From positions 1,116,001 through 1,180,000 of the forward strand of contig OY725498.1 in NCBI GenBank assembly GCA_963281255.1: 64,000 nt of DNA, read 5' to 3'. Of this stretch, positions 1 through 17,561 are shown piece after piece. The notes under the pieces are model-generated. The model did no database searches, was not told the DNA's origin, and saw nothing but the letters and a program-made list of their open reading frames with translations. Each line of letters begins with the position of its first letter. The stretch's first letter is position 1. This DNA is from Aphrocallistes beatrix (Eukaryota > Porifera > Hexactinellida > Sceptrulophora > Aphrocallistidae). Position numbers and translations under genes: made by a program.

Positions 1-263
1 CACATAGATGGAATAATTATGGTAAATATTTGAGGTAAGCTGCCATTTCTGGACAATGTTTCCAGGGTTACATTTTAGGAATGGTATAACCTCAGGATGG
101 AAGCATTTTTGAGTTCCTTATGTCAACTTGATCCACCTAAGTTGGCTGTGATCCTCGCCTATTGACATGGTTAAACTTGCAGCCGTGACAAATGCTGCTG
201 TATCACTTAAACTGAATCTGGAAGTGGGAAAGAATTAACTTAACTATACACATATATACATAC

Positions 264-800
264 AGTGCGTTCGGAAATTATTGGTAGTGAATTAAATTAG
301 GTGTAATTCAACATCTATACTAAGACATAAGACTGATCACTTTTTTGAAGACAACTATTAATTCGGGACTCCCTCTTAAAAAATATGATGGAGTAACTAA
401 TGTATTGCTAATAATTTATTTTTTGTCATTTCTTTTGACACATAACCGAATACTTTTGTCCATGCTTAGAAAATGACTGTAAAAAATCAAATGTGTCCCA
501 TACCTCCAAAATACCTTTCTTAAACTCATTTGTGCTGGTGAATCTCTTTTTAAGGAGTCTTTTCTTCATTACAGCCCAAATATTCTCAATTGGGTTGAGA
601 TCTTATCTTGTTGCAATATCTACACCATTCCATTCGCTTAGCAATATGGAGAGGTGACAAGGCGGGAATTCTGACTGCCTGGCGATATTGTAGGCCTCTC
701 CTCTTCATTTCTTCCGAGAGTATACTTTTGGCAACTAGAGTACTCAATTTTGCTCGGCACTCATTCAGGGCGATCCTTTTTTAGAATAGGTTTAGTAGAA
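264..800 (-). pseudogene. Decayed Tc1/mariner-type DNA transposon
   Basis: On the minus strand, about 478-605 still reads as an open stretch containing DLNPIENIWAVMKKR. This is the conserved segment around the third catalytic acidic residue of Tc1-family transposases. Further upstream on that strand (about 650-800) the reading is broken by stops. A CAGTGCGTTCGG end at about 265, next to TA, resembles a Tc1-type terminal repeat. No intact transposase can be read, so this is a dead copy. Its outer limits are approximate. Confidence 0.6.
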
Positions 801-817
801 AAACTTTGTATCCACTG

Positions 818-1110
818 GAGGCGCCTTTCGGGCGCCTGGGGTAATATGGATTAATTATAAGGAAGATAACATCTCTAAAGATGTATGTCTTACGGTTATA
901 ATCGATATCACTCGAAAAATCACAAAATTTGTCAATTTTTTATGCGTAATGATGACGTTATAACAGAGTGATGAGTCATCATTTTCGGTGATAGTTGCAT
1001 CACATGTGAAGAGTATTAATATACACATTCTATTAAAATTTCAGCCTATCGCCTAAAATGGCTGAATTATAATCTAAAAACTGAAATTTCTAATTATGAA
1101 AAAGGTGACA
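818..1110 (-). mobile_element. Helitron-like non-autonomous repeat, copy 1 (fold-back partner of copy 2)
   Basis: This stretch is the reverse complement, with mismatches, of about 1795-2050 and is also similar to 8985-9290. Read on the minus strand it ends in a GC hairpin (GGCGCC, TTTC-type loop, 819-838) followed by CTCCAGTGG. A hairpin just inside the 3' terminus is typical of Helitrons. Copy 2 carries TCCTTACTATTAAAACTCG, which resembles a Helitron 5' end. No Rep/helicase is present. The class assignment is tentative; the repeat itself is certain. Confidence 0.45.
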
Positions 1111-1366
1111 ATGTAATTACACGTGCAATTACACATGTAATTACACATGTAATTACACGTGTAATTACACATGTAATTACACATGTAATTACACATGTAA
1201 TTACACATGTAATTACACATGTAATTACACATGTAATTACACGTGTAATTACACATGTAATTACACGTGTAATTACACATGTAATTACACATGTAATTAC
1301 ACATGTAATTACACATGTAATTACACGTGTAATTACACATGTAATTACATATGTAATTACACGTTT
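1111..1366. repeat. Palindrome-linker array A, 12-bp period
   Basis: About 21 tandem copies of the 10-bp perfect palindrome TGTAATTACA are separated by a 2-nt linker that is mostly CA or CG. Because each unit is self-complementary, the array reads the same on both strands. It stays open in a reading frame (CNYM repeats) only because the unit has no stop; it is not a gene. It sits inside the fold-back pair formed by 818-1110 and 1560-2060. Confidence 0.92.
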
Positions 1367-1559
1367 AATTTTCGTTTTGTCATCTCTCTTTTGACGGGAC
1401 GAAAAAGGAACGGAAAAATTGCGAAATAAAGACGAAAACTAACTTTCATAGGTTGATCTAAGGTTTTTGGCGGCGTAGATTTAGAATATTCTATTTTCGA
1501 AACTGTGCGATAAATTGTTTATTTATTTTGTTTGCAATATATAGTACATTAATTGAACA

Positions 1560-2060
1560 TCCTTACTATTAAAACTCGATTCATGTTTGTTTGTTTGTTT
1601 GTGTATATCCTTACTATTAAAACTCGAATAATATTTATTTATATAGTATATATATCTGTAACGAATTGATTGAAGAAACTGCCGGGCACAGAAAGCTGAT
1701 TTTTGGCATGCGGGAGTCTTTTGGCTATGGCTCCACTAAGTTCTGAGCTCAGATGAAAATGTTGACGCAACATGGAATTATGACGTCATTGTCACCTTTT
1801 TATAATTAGAAATTTCAGTTTTTCGAACATAACTCAGCCGTTTTAAGTGATAGAAGGCTGAAATTTTATTAGAATGTGTATAAAAACATATCTCAAATAT
1901 GATATAACTATCATCCAAAAATGATGACTCATCACTCTGTTATGACGTCATCATTACGTATAAAATTTTTTAAAATTGACAAATTTGGTGATTTTTCGTG
2001 CGATATCGATTATAACAGTAGGACAGACGTATTTAGAGATGTTATCTCGGTTTTTCTCTG
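1560..2060 (+). mobile_element. Helitron-like non-autonomous repeat, copy 2
   Basis: It begins with a duplicated TCCTTACTATTAAAACTCG and contains TGACGTCA twice and TGACTCA once. The inner part (about 1795-2050) is inverted relative to 818-1110. The segment 1655-1745 recurs at about 56660-56750 and, inverted, at about 9300-9350. The copy stops abruptly near 2055 without the terminal GC hairpin. An apparent 82-residue frame inside it (1921-2169) is repeat sequence and is not supported as a gene. Confidence 0.45.
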
Positions 2061-2366
2061 GGCTCGGTTTTTCCTTGTCACCTCTTCTTCCGATGTGTTC
2101 TACACTCGATCTGAACTTTGCCGGACAGGTAAGTTAGTTGGATGGATCGCGCTTGCTCTAGAGGCATGAAATCTTGTCCGCGGGCACATTAACGTCGGGG
2201 GTACATGTTCTCTGGACTATAGGAAAATATCCTCTGGACTATAGGAACTTCATTCATTTTATAACCATTTTTCGTCTTTTCTCATCCATTTAAAAAAGAA
2301 TATATTTGTTTTTTTCTTCCTCTTCTGTCTTATCTAACCAGGATTAGAAAATAAAAGGATTTACAT

Positions 2367-4241
2367 ATGGATCTCTCTACCTTGACACAATCATTGGAAA
2401 TTGGTCTCACCAGTCTCACATCTAAGAACTACGACCTCTACTTAGCCAAACTCAGCGAGTTCAACTCTCTAAATGCAGAAGTCGCTAAATTTGACAAAGA
2501 TCTCAAACCGGATGTCCTCTCTTTCTTACTACAGTTGATAACAGTCTGTCTTGGCGAGATCTCGCTTGGAGACGAGTCCAGTACTCAGAGTCAACTTCTG
2601 TACGCCAGTACCAATTGTATTCGGTTACTGACGCGAGATGGAACAACGACAGAAATGATCCAAACTTCAAATATGAAAACTATCGCTTTATTGGCCGGTC
2701 TTTTCTACCAAGAACTTCCATTCTGTCAACCCATGAAGACAGGCTATTCCCCAAGTCCCTCCGTCCAAACGAACACTTGGATTGAAGGCACTAAGTCGCT
2801 GGTGAACATCATCTACGTGAATTACAAAGCACCTGACATATCTAACGTTCTCGCTTGCATACAGAAGTTGGGGGTGCTTGAACACCTGCTCCAGAGACTG
2901 AGTGTGTGGTTAGGAGACGGCACTACCCTCCCTGTAGACGTCGTCATGTACGATTTGAAGTTGCTCTTCCTCATCACTGCGTGCTCCTCCTCAGAAAGAG
3001 TGCGGGTCTTACAGGACACGAACGGGTTCTACACGCTCTGCTCGCTCACACACAAATGGCTGCACTTCAGTTTTAGAGCACAGACTCCTGTCATCACTAA
3101 GAAGCACTTGACCACAGAGACCACCAAAGACGTTGACTCCGCCCAACTAGAAGAAGTGGTTCCCTTCACTCCTAGCTTGCTCTTTGACGCATTGTGTGCT
3201 CCGGGGTTGCCTGAAGACAAGGTAGTAGCTCTGATAGTGGATTCACTCAAGATCTTATTCAGCTTGACGGCTAACTGGACAGCTGAATTTTACAGTAAGC
3301 CTTGCAACAAAGAGTGCCTGAGACTGCTGTACAATGACCTCAGACTTGTGGCTGTGAGCTTTTGTGATTATTCACATTCTGGCACCTCTCAGTCACGCCT
3401 GTTCAACGATTGTGTTAACCTCCTCATGAACATTCCCTACTCACTGATACCTGTTCTGATTCCGAAGCTACCCACTTCTGTCCTCCCTCCAAGGTGTCGT
3501 GAACTGACCGCTCCCCCATGTACCCCTGACCTCCTCGGTAAGGGCAAAGTTCAGAGTCCGCTCCTGCTGGTTCCTTATGAAGGTCGCAACCTGTCACTTG
3601 TCAAACTCCTGATTGACAAGCTGGACGAGAGTCTGATTCAGAATGAAACAAAGCAGGATGAGCTGACACTCACAAAGATCACACTTCTCCCCACCCTACG
3701 CACCCTGGCCAGAGGCAACCCCACAGTGCGCCACTGCCTCCGTAAGCGAGTGTTGCCCCCTCTCAAGCAGGTCACCACTCGGCCTGAGGAGGGGGGCGAC
3801 ATACGGGCGAGGATAACAAAACTGATGACACACACCGACTACTCGCTAGCCCAGTCCACTGCGGACTTTCTGTTCGTGCTGTGTAAGGAGAACGTGGACA
3901 GAATGGTCAAGTACTCCGGGTTTGGGAACGCGGCGGGACTGCTGATGCAGCGAGGGCTGCTGGGGGGAGGGAGGCATGAGGGAGAAGCGGACTACTCCTC
4001 GGACAGTCAGGATTCTGACACCGACGAGTTCATTCAGTGCCAGGAGAAACTGAATCCGATAACCGGTGCTCCCAAAACGGATGAGGCCTCCCCTCTCGAC
4101 TCGATGACTGAGGAGGAGAAGGAGCGAGAGGCGGCCGACCTGATGGAGAAGATAGAGAGATTGAACAAGACCGGGGTCATACAGATGATCGGACCGTCCG
4201 GAGAGGTTGTACAACCCAATATCGACCCATCCAAAAAATAA
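2367..4241 (+). CDS. RIC8: RIC8 (synembryn), G-alpha chaperone and guanine-nucleotide exchange factor
   Basis: Single-exon protein of 624 residues. RIC8 proteins are cytosolic armadillo/HEAT-like helical-repeat proteins that fold nascent G-alpha subunits and act as receptor-independent exchange factors. Seen here: helical-repeat sequence over about residues 1-500, then the family's acidic serine-rich stretch YSSDSQDSDTDEF near residue 545 (CK2-type sites), and a charged C-terminal tail. Vertebrate RIC8A/B have about 530 residues, so this one is longer. The start is the first ATG after the T/C-rich acceptor-like CTAACCAG at 2341, 25 nt upstream. Vertebrates have A and B paralogues; this copy cannot be assigned to either. 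Next downstream is a MITE, then NKAP on the same strand. Confidence 0.93.
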   Translation: MDLSTLTQSLEIGLTSLTSKNYDLYLAKLSEFNSLNAEVAKFDKDLKPDVLSFLLQLITVCLGEISLGDESSTQSQLLYASTNCIRLLTRDGTTTEMIQTSNMKTIALLAGLFYQELPFCQPMKTGYSPSPSVQTNTWIEGTKSLVNIIYVNYKAPDISNVLACIQKLGVLEHLLQRLSVWLGDGTTLPVDVVMYDLKLLFLITACSSSERVRVLQDTNGFYTLCSLTHKWLHFSFRAQTPVITKKHLTTETTKDVDSAQLEEVVPFTPSLLFDALCAPGLPEDKVVALIVDSLKILFSLTANWTAEFYSKPCNKECLRLLYNDLRLVAVSFCDYSHSGTSQSRLFNDCVNLLMNIPYSLIPVLIPKLPTSVLPPRCRELTAPPCTPDLLGKGKVQSPLLLVPYEGRNLSLVKLLIDKLDESLIQNETKQDELTLTKITLLPTLRTLARGNPTVRHCLRKRVLPPLKQVTTRPEEGGDIRARITKLMTHTDYSLAQSTADFLFVLCKENVDRMVKYSGFGNAAGLLMQRGLLGGGRHEGEADYSSDSQDSDTDEFIQCQEKLNPITGAPKTDEASPLDSMTEEEKEREAADLMEKIERLNKTGVIQMIGPSGEVVQPNIDPSKK

Positions 4242-4464
4242 TTTTATTTTTTATGTATCGGAATGCACGATTGTGATTTTCTCTAGGCTCTCTCAGATCC
4301 ATGTATCTAGACAAATGAATGTAAATTTTAATAGAGTTCCACGTGATCCAAAATATTTCGAAATTAGTATTTTCTTTGGATTTCTCTTTTTCTTTTATTT
4401 GATTTGATAATTGTATTTTCTTACGGAGTGGCTATTGCCGTCAACTGATCTTTTCCCAACAATA

Positions 4465-4931
4465 CACTACCCGGAAAAAGGTATTCGACCACCACGAAAA
4501 CTTCCATACAAATAGTATTAAATTAGATCTATTAAAAAAGGAATATGTCCTTAAACAATAGAAAATACTCTTTTTTTAGTTTAAATTCGTAATCTACACA
4601 TTCTAATTACTCATAATTGAGAGTTTCAACTCAATTACTTATTCTTATGTAGAAAATTATCAACCTATGCCACTTTGTGTCACTAAACGCCATCATATAT
4701 AATGGCTGTTACTTGGGACGAGTATCAAATGTTGATATTTATTAACTTGGGAGTTAGTAATCAAGCTGAGGCTATCAATTATGAATAATTAGAATGTGTA
4801 GTTTACGAATTTGAAATAAAAAATAGAGTATTCCTTACAGTTTGAGCACATTTTCCTTTATGAATAGACCCACTTTAATACTATTTGTATGGCGGTTTCT
4901 GTGGTGGTCGAATACTTTTGTCCGGGTACTG
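4465..4931. mobile_element. 467-bp MITE with about 160-bp terminal inverted repeats
   Basis: Termini CACTACCCGG and CAGTACCCGG are flanked by TA (4463-4464, 4932-4933), as for Tc1/mariner-type insertions. The inverted arms extend about 160 bp each and include GGTATTCGACCACCACG and its counterpart. The middle has no open reading frame. It fills most of the RIC8-NKAP gap (4242-5140); I see nothing else there. Confidence 0.87.
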
Positions 4932-5083
4932 TATACTATACACTTGACCAGTGTTTTTTACCGCTGCGAAGAGGATAACTAGCAACATACGATAACTAAA
5001 TTATGATCCTAATTGCCATAGACCGATCGTAACAACAAGGACCAATATTACTGCTAATGACCTCACAACGGATATTATTATAG

Positions 5084-5917
<834 letters not shown>

Positions 5918-6113
5918 ATGAATGTACATAGATTGTCTGGCCATGCATTTACAGATGTAATAAATTAAAATGTTCCTATCTTTGAGAGAAAAGGCGAGTA
6001 CGCATCACTTTTCTAGGTATTATCAGCCTAAATATTTTCATTTTATTATCTGTTTTGCTTTGCAAAAAAATCTATAAATGAATAACATATCATTACTAAT
6101 AGAATAAACTAGA

Positions 6114-6599
6114 ATGGCAATGCCGCCAGCTTACGAGTCCATCTGCTACATCTGTAACCAGGCAGAGGATGAGAAGGAGGGGGACATGATCTGGTGGATC
6201 CAGTGCAGCGCTTCTGTCTGCTCGCGCCACTTCCACATATCCTGCATCGGGCTGACACCGGAGACTATGCCAGGGAGGTACAAGAGGTGGTACTGCCCCC
6301 TGTGCAGCGAAGTGAGAAAAAAGAATAAAAAGTCGACAAACACTTCTCTCCATTCCCCAAAATATACGAAGATACAACCCGATGACCTTAACGATAAGGT
6401 TGAGACAGTTGAAGATGCGGAATTTGGTTCCATGATTTCTCGAAGAAAGCTTCAAGAAGTAGAAGTAGCTGACGTCACAGTGCCTGAGATAGAAACTGAA
6501 GTTCAGGTGAAGAGTAGCAGCAGACTTCTGAGAGTTTATAAACTGATTCTGATTCTGATTTTTATTCTGATTACTTATTTTTTTGTATTCAAATGCTGA
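6114..6599 (+). CDS. PHD-finger protein with a C-terminal transmembrane anchor
   Basis: Protein of 161 residues. Residues about 9-66 form a C4HC3 PHD-type zinc finger (CYIC, CSASVC, HFHISC, WYCPLC). The middle is polar and acidic. The last about 20 residues (LILILIFILITYFFVF) are a hydrophobic segment ending three residues from the terminus, as in tail-anchored proteins. Known PHD fingers mostly read histone tails in the nucleus, so a membrane anchor is unusual. The finger could instead be a RING-variant (RINGv/MARCH-like) domain, but the tryptophan before the last CxxC favours PHD. I do not recognise an orthologue. The ATG lies 11 nt after ACTAATAG, and the gene starts 196 bp after NKAP. Confidence 0.75.
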   Translation: MAMPPAYESICYICNQAEDEKEGDMIWWIQCSASVCSRHFHISCIGLTPETMPGRYKRWYCPLCSEVRKKNKKSTNTSLHSPKYTKIQPDDLNDKVETVEDAEFGSMISRRKLQEVEVADVTVPEIETEVQVKSSSRLLRVYKLILILIFILITYFFVFKC

Positions 6600-6783
6600 G
6601 TTTGAACAATGATTTTGATCCATCGATCATGAAACTTGAACTTGAATCATTTTAGATCGATTTTTGTTGACTTTATTGGAGCTACACCAATGATACACTA
6701 TTTGTTTTAAGTTTATTTGCTACAAACAAAGAAGAATTCTAGTTATAAATTCTTGTTTTTACCTTGTATAGATTGAGGTATTA

Positions 6784-7293
6784 ATGTCCAGAAACTCAAC
6801 TCCTTTCTCCAGGTTCACAGGTTTTCTTTACGATCTTCTATTCACGAACAAAATGGCCAACATTCGCCTCATCATCAACAGATGCCTAACCATCACCATC
6901 GTCCTCGTATTCATCCTGACCGGCACCATGAAACTATCAGCTCGTCTCTCCTACGTCACACACGTGCACATGCAACGCGAGTTCCACAGGTATGCTCCCG
7001 TCTGTCCCACCCGGATATTCGGACACACCCCAGACCCACACAACTATCGGACCCTGGTCGGGGTGACTGAGATTGCGTGTGCGGTGTTACTGCTCATCGG
7101 GAACAGATTCATACGCAGAATGGCCAATCACGTGCTGGTGTTGTTGATGCTAGGCGCATTCTTCACTCACTGCATCCTCGGAGACCCTGTGGCAAGTGTG
7201 ATCCCGTCCATGGTGATGGTCTTCCTCATCTCCTGGAGGCACTACACCACTGGGGTCTTCATCACCATGGATGACGATGTGAAGGAGGATTGA
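6784..7293 (+). CDS. TMEM35-like four-helix membrane protein (DoxX-like family)
   Basis: Protein of 169 residues with four hydrophobic segments (about residues 30-48, 93-108, 113-131, 135-152). It shows the TMEM35 pattern: FILTGTMKLSARLS after helix 1, GVTEIACAVLLL, FFTHCILGDP, then a final helix. TMEM35A (NACHO) is an ER chaperone for nicotinic receptor assembly and TMEM35B is poorly characterised. Which role applies cannot be told from sequence. The first ATG follows CCTTGTATAG by 12 nt; an in-frame ATG at 6853 (MANIRL) would start right before helix 1 and is a credible alternative. It lies 184 bp after the PHD gene and 289 bp before TAF7. Confidence 0.72.
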   Translation: MSRNSTPFSRFTGFLYDLLFTNKMANIRLIINRCLTITIVLVFILTGTMKLSARLSYVTHVHMQREFHRYAPVCPTRIFGHTPDPHNYRTLVGVTEIACAVLLLIGNRFIRRMANHVLVLLMLGAFFTHCILGDPVASVIPSMVMVFLISWRHYTTGVFITMDDDVKED

Positions 7294-7582
7294 TTCAGGC
7301 TCTGAAATTAGGATAGTACACGCTTCTTTTAGTTAGCAAAGTTTTAATTGGATCGATTTTTTTCTGACAGTTGTATCAATGTATTTATAAATATATTGTT
7401 TTATTATTATTACGTATTATTATAAAAAACTCATTTTTCGGATAATCAAAAGGCAAAACTTTAATTTCACTTTTTCAAGAATTATTTGTCGCGTCATATC
7501 ATGTCAGTGGAAAGATTTAACTCAGCTGGAGTCGGCACGAGTATGCATATGATTTCTTGCTTCAGTAGGCTGGGTAGCTAGG

Positions 7583-8644
7583 ATGTCAGAGCATGAGTGC
7601 AGTGTAGGCCAGATAGAGCAGTATCTCCTGCTGAGACTGCCCCCACACATAGCACAGCAAGTGCACAAGTCCATTTCTAACGACACGCTAGAGGAGCGAC
7701 TCCAGGTGCAGATGGCTCATGACGGTAGGCACTGTAACCTCCGGTTTGATGACAGTTCCCTCTTCGGGAAGGTTGTAGACCTTCCCAGCATTGTGGAGGT
7801 GAATAAGACACTGGACAAGAAGACGGTCTACAAGTCAGGCAATATCGGACAGATGGTGATATGCAGTGAGGATCCGATAGATCCTCCGATCGAGAATCTG
7901 AACGATTTAACGTTGAAACAGCGAAATCAACTGCAAAAGCGATACCAGTGGAAGCACGGAATTACGCCGCCACTGAAGAATGTACGCAAGAGGAGATTCA
8001 GAAAGACGGCCTTGAAGAAGCTGATTGACTCCCCCGAGATAGAGCGGGAGGTGCGGAGACTGCTGCAGGAGGACACGGAGGCGGTGAATGTAGAGTTTGA
8101 ACTTCTGACAGACGAGGAGACCAAACCTGCACCCGTCGAGATTCCTCCCATACCGGAGCCATTGGACACCTCCAGAGAACCGAGCCAGAGTCAGGACGAT
8201 AAGGAGCAGACCGGAATGGTATTCACCCCGGCCCCGGCCTCCGAACTCAATCTGATCGGAGAGGTGAGCTCCTCCGAGGAGGACGAGGACAAAATGGACG
8301 CAGTCGGGGAGACTGTGCAAGCAGAGACCCCTGAGCCGGTGGAGAAGGTAATCGAGGAATCAGTGGATCTCATCCAGGAGAAAGAGACACACACCCCGTC
8401 TCCCCCTGCCCGGGTAGTAGAGAACACGAGACAGATAGAACTGGAGGGGGAGGTAACTCGAGCTAACCAGGAACTGCAGAGTTTGAGAGGAAAGCTGGCT
8501 AAGCAGAAAGATAGGATTGCTAATACTGGCAATCCATTCCTGAAGGAGAGATTCACTCGCGAGCTGAATGAGCTCGAGGAAGAAGAGGCTAGGATGCTGC
8601 AGGAGTTGGAAACGATCAGAACCCAGCTTTCAGATGTGTCATGA
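7583..8644 (+). CDS. TAF7: TAF7, TFIID subunit 7
   Basis: Protein of 353 residues, no intron. The N-terminal TAFII55 domain (about residues 5-175) has the family landmarks QYLLLRLPPHIA, DGRHCNLRF, VDLPSIVEVNKTLDKKT and the very conserved WKHGITPPLKNVRKRRFRKT. The middle is acidic and serine-rich and the C-terminus is a coiled coil (about 285-350). TAF7 is part of TFIID, binds TAF1 and restrains its acetyltransferase until initiation. Its length matches human TAF7 (349). The ATG is 17 nt after TTGCTTCAG. It is the last gene of the NKAP-PHD-TMEM35-TAF7 run. Confidence 0.93.
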   Translation: MSEHECSVGQIEQYLLLRLPPHIAQQVHKSISNDTLEERLQVQMAHDGRHCNLRFDDSSLFGKVVDLPSIVEVNKTLDKKTVYKSGNIGQMVICSEDPIDPPIENLNDLTLKQRNQLQKRYQWKHGITPPLKNVRKRRFRKTALKKLIDSPEIEREVRRLLQEDTEAVNVEFELLTDEETKPAPVEIPPIPEPLDTSREPSQSQDDKEQTGMVFTPAPASELNLIGEVSSSEEDEDKMDAVGETVQAETPEPVEKVIEESVDLIQEKETHTPSPPARVVENTRQIELEGEVTRANQELQSLRGKLAKQKDRIANTGNPFLKERFTRELNELEEEEARMLQELETIRTQLSDVS

Positions 8645-8984
8645 GAACTCAACTTATCAAACTAGCCAATTTTAAATTATCAATTTACAGTCTGGATGTT
8701 GTGCTGATGATGTAGTTGTATGTTATATGGTAATTAACACTAGGTATATTTATACCTCATTTTCATTTTTCCGTGTTTGACCTCATTAACCAAGAAAGAT
8801 ACTCACTGAAAATAGGAACAGAGGATTTAGTTGATTCAATAATACACTGAGATGCAATGGAATCATGATCTTGAGACCTATATGTATAATTGAGCCATCT
8901 CACTCAATCTTAGATCTTTGTTACATTTTATCTGTGACAAGCGACAAGTGCTTGTGCTGCGCAGCTGGCAGACACTGCCTACCG

Positions 8985-9350
8985 GAGGCGCCCTTCGGGC
9001 GCAAGCCTCACATTAACTAATTATAAGGGAGATAACATCTCTAAATATGTCTGTCTTACTGTTATAATCGATATCACTCGAAAGATCATCAAATTTGTCA
9101 ATTTTTGATGCGCAATGATGACGTCATAACAGATTGATGAGTCTTCATTTTTGATGATAGTTGCATCACATGTGAAGAATATTAATATATACATTCTATT
9201 AAAATTTCAGTCTTCTATCACCTAAAATGGCTTAGTTATAGTCGAAAAACCGAAATTTCTAATTACAAAAAAGACGTCATAATTCTATGATGAGTTGATA
9301 TTTTCGACTGAGGTCAGAACTTAGTGGAGCCATAGCCAAAAGCCAAAATA
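8985..9350 (-). mobile_element. Helitron-like non-autonomous repeat, copy 3
   Basis: Similar over about 300 bp to 818-1110 and, inverted, to 1680-2050. On the minus strand it ends in the hairpin GCGCCCGAAGGGCGC (8987-9002) followed by CTCCGGTAG. It holds TGACGTCA (about 9119). The copy ends about 80 bp before the NEK2 start codon, so it probably forms part of the NEK2 5' region. The rest of the TAF7-NEK2 gap (8645-8984) shows nothing recognisable. Confidence 0.45.
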
Positions 9351-9431
9351 CAGCAGAACATTTCTTTAATATTTGAATATGTGTTGTGATTTATTTCAAG
9401 AAAGGCAAATATATCGCTTAGCGTGATAGCT

Positions 9432-16643
<7,212 letters not shown>

Positions 16644-16975
16644 GTGTCTGAGCGAGGACTTTTGTACCCATTCACTTCTCCACCGAGATTAACTATAAAT
16701 ACATGTACTGTGTACGTATATCAAACTGGTCTACATTTTATTGCTTTCTCGTACTGCCTTTATGCACTTATAATTGAATAAAAAGAAAATTTAATACAAA
16801 TTCAATTACATATACTATAAATAGATCGATATCCTATGCATTCCCTTTCGAATTCTCGACTTCTACGCGGTTAAATTTGATTAAGAGCTGGTATACAAGA
16901 CGTAGGATATTCGCAATGTGAATCAGATTAAAGAGAAATTGTGCACACTTTATAAACACACTTTGCTTGAATAAA

Positions 16976-17281
16976 TTAACTAAATATTCTCCAGTTTCTT
17001 TCTTTCAAGAAAAACATTTGAGCAACGAATAAAACAAATAAAATCAGAGCACCTATAATTACGAGAGACATTTTTTCATTTTTACGTTTTTTCTGCCTGA
17101 CCGCTGTCAATCGCATAATAAGCTGTTCTATCTCCTCAAACTTGTCCTCTATCTTCCCATAGCCTCTTTTGATTTGGTTAATTTCTTCCTTTCTATTATC
17201 GACAATATTCTCATATGCCTTTTTCTTCATTCTTTCAAACTGTTCATCACTAGTTTGCTCTGCTGAAGTTAGAGTAGACAT
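16976..17281 (-). CDS. Small tail-anchored coiled-coil protein, unrecognised
   Basis: Protein of 101 residues. Residues about 10-65 form a charged amphipathic helix with heptads (KIEDKFEEIEQLIMRL), then a basic patch (RQKKRKNEK), a hydrophobic anchor (about 71-90, LVIIGALILFVLFVAQMFF) and the short tail LKERNWRIFS. The layout resembles a SNARE or other tail-anchored trafficking protein, but I see no clear zero-layer Q or R and cannot assign a family. Codon use looks normal and the start ATG is clear. Unlike most genes here it lacks a T-rich YAG just upstream, so a 5' exon may be missing. It converges on NEK2; 16644-16975 holds only the 3' ends of both genes. Confidence 0.55.
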   Translation of the reverse strand: MSTLTSAEQTSDEQFERMKKKAYENIVDNRKEEINQIKRGYGKIEDKFEEIEQLIMRLTAVRQKKRKNEKMSLVIIGALILFVLFVAQMFFLKERNWRIFS

Positions 17282-17561
17282 CTTGTTCCGTTCGAACGCC
17301 AGTTTGCCCGAGTATTACAATAATAAGCTAAACTGTTATATGTTAATAAATGCTGAGTTATACCATTTTGGTCCTAACTCTCCATACAATGTAACATTAT
17401 CTAGATACCTCAAATAAATGATATAGCTAGCTAGGCTGGAAAACCTTACTTGCTCTAATACATTTTAATCCAGGACTAAATATGGCATTATACGTGTAAA
17501 TAATATCATATTTCTAATTATAGTAAGTCACAGACATAGATAACTGATCAATTTCAGATAA

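Noticed and set aside
1074..1340. Open frame of CNYM repeats
   Set aside because: It is a translation of palindromic array A, open in several frames because the unit has no stop codon.
1111..1366. CRISPR-like array
   Set aside because: Units are 10-12 bp with 2-nt linkers and the genome is eukaryotic; there are no unique spacers.
1921..2169. 82-residue ORF
   Set aside because: It lies across a Helitron-like repeat whose copies at 818-1110 and 8985-9350 do not keep the frame.
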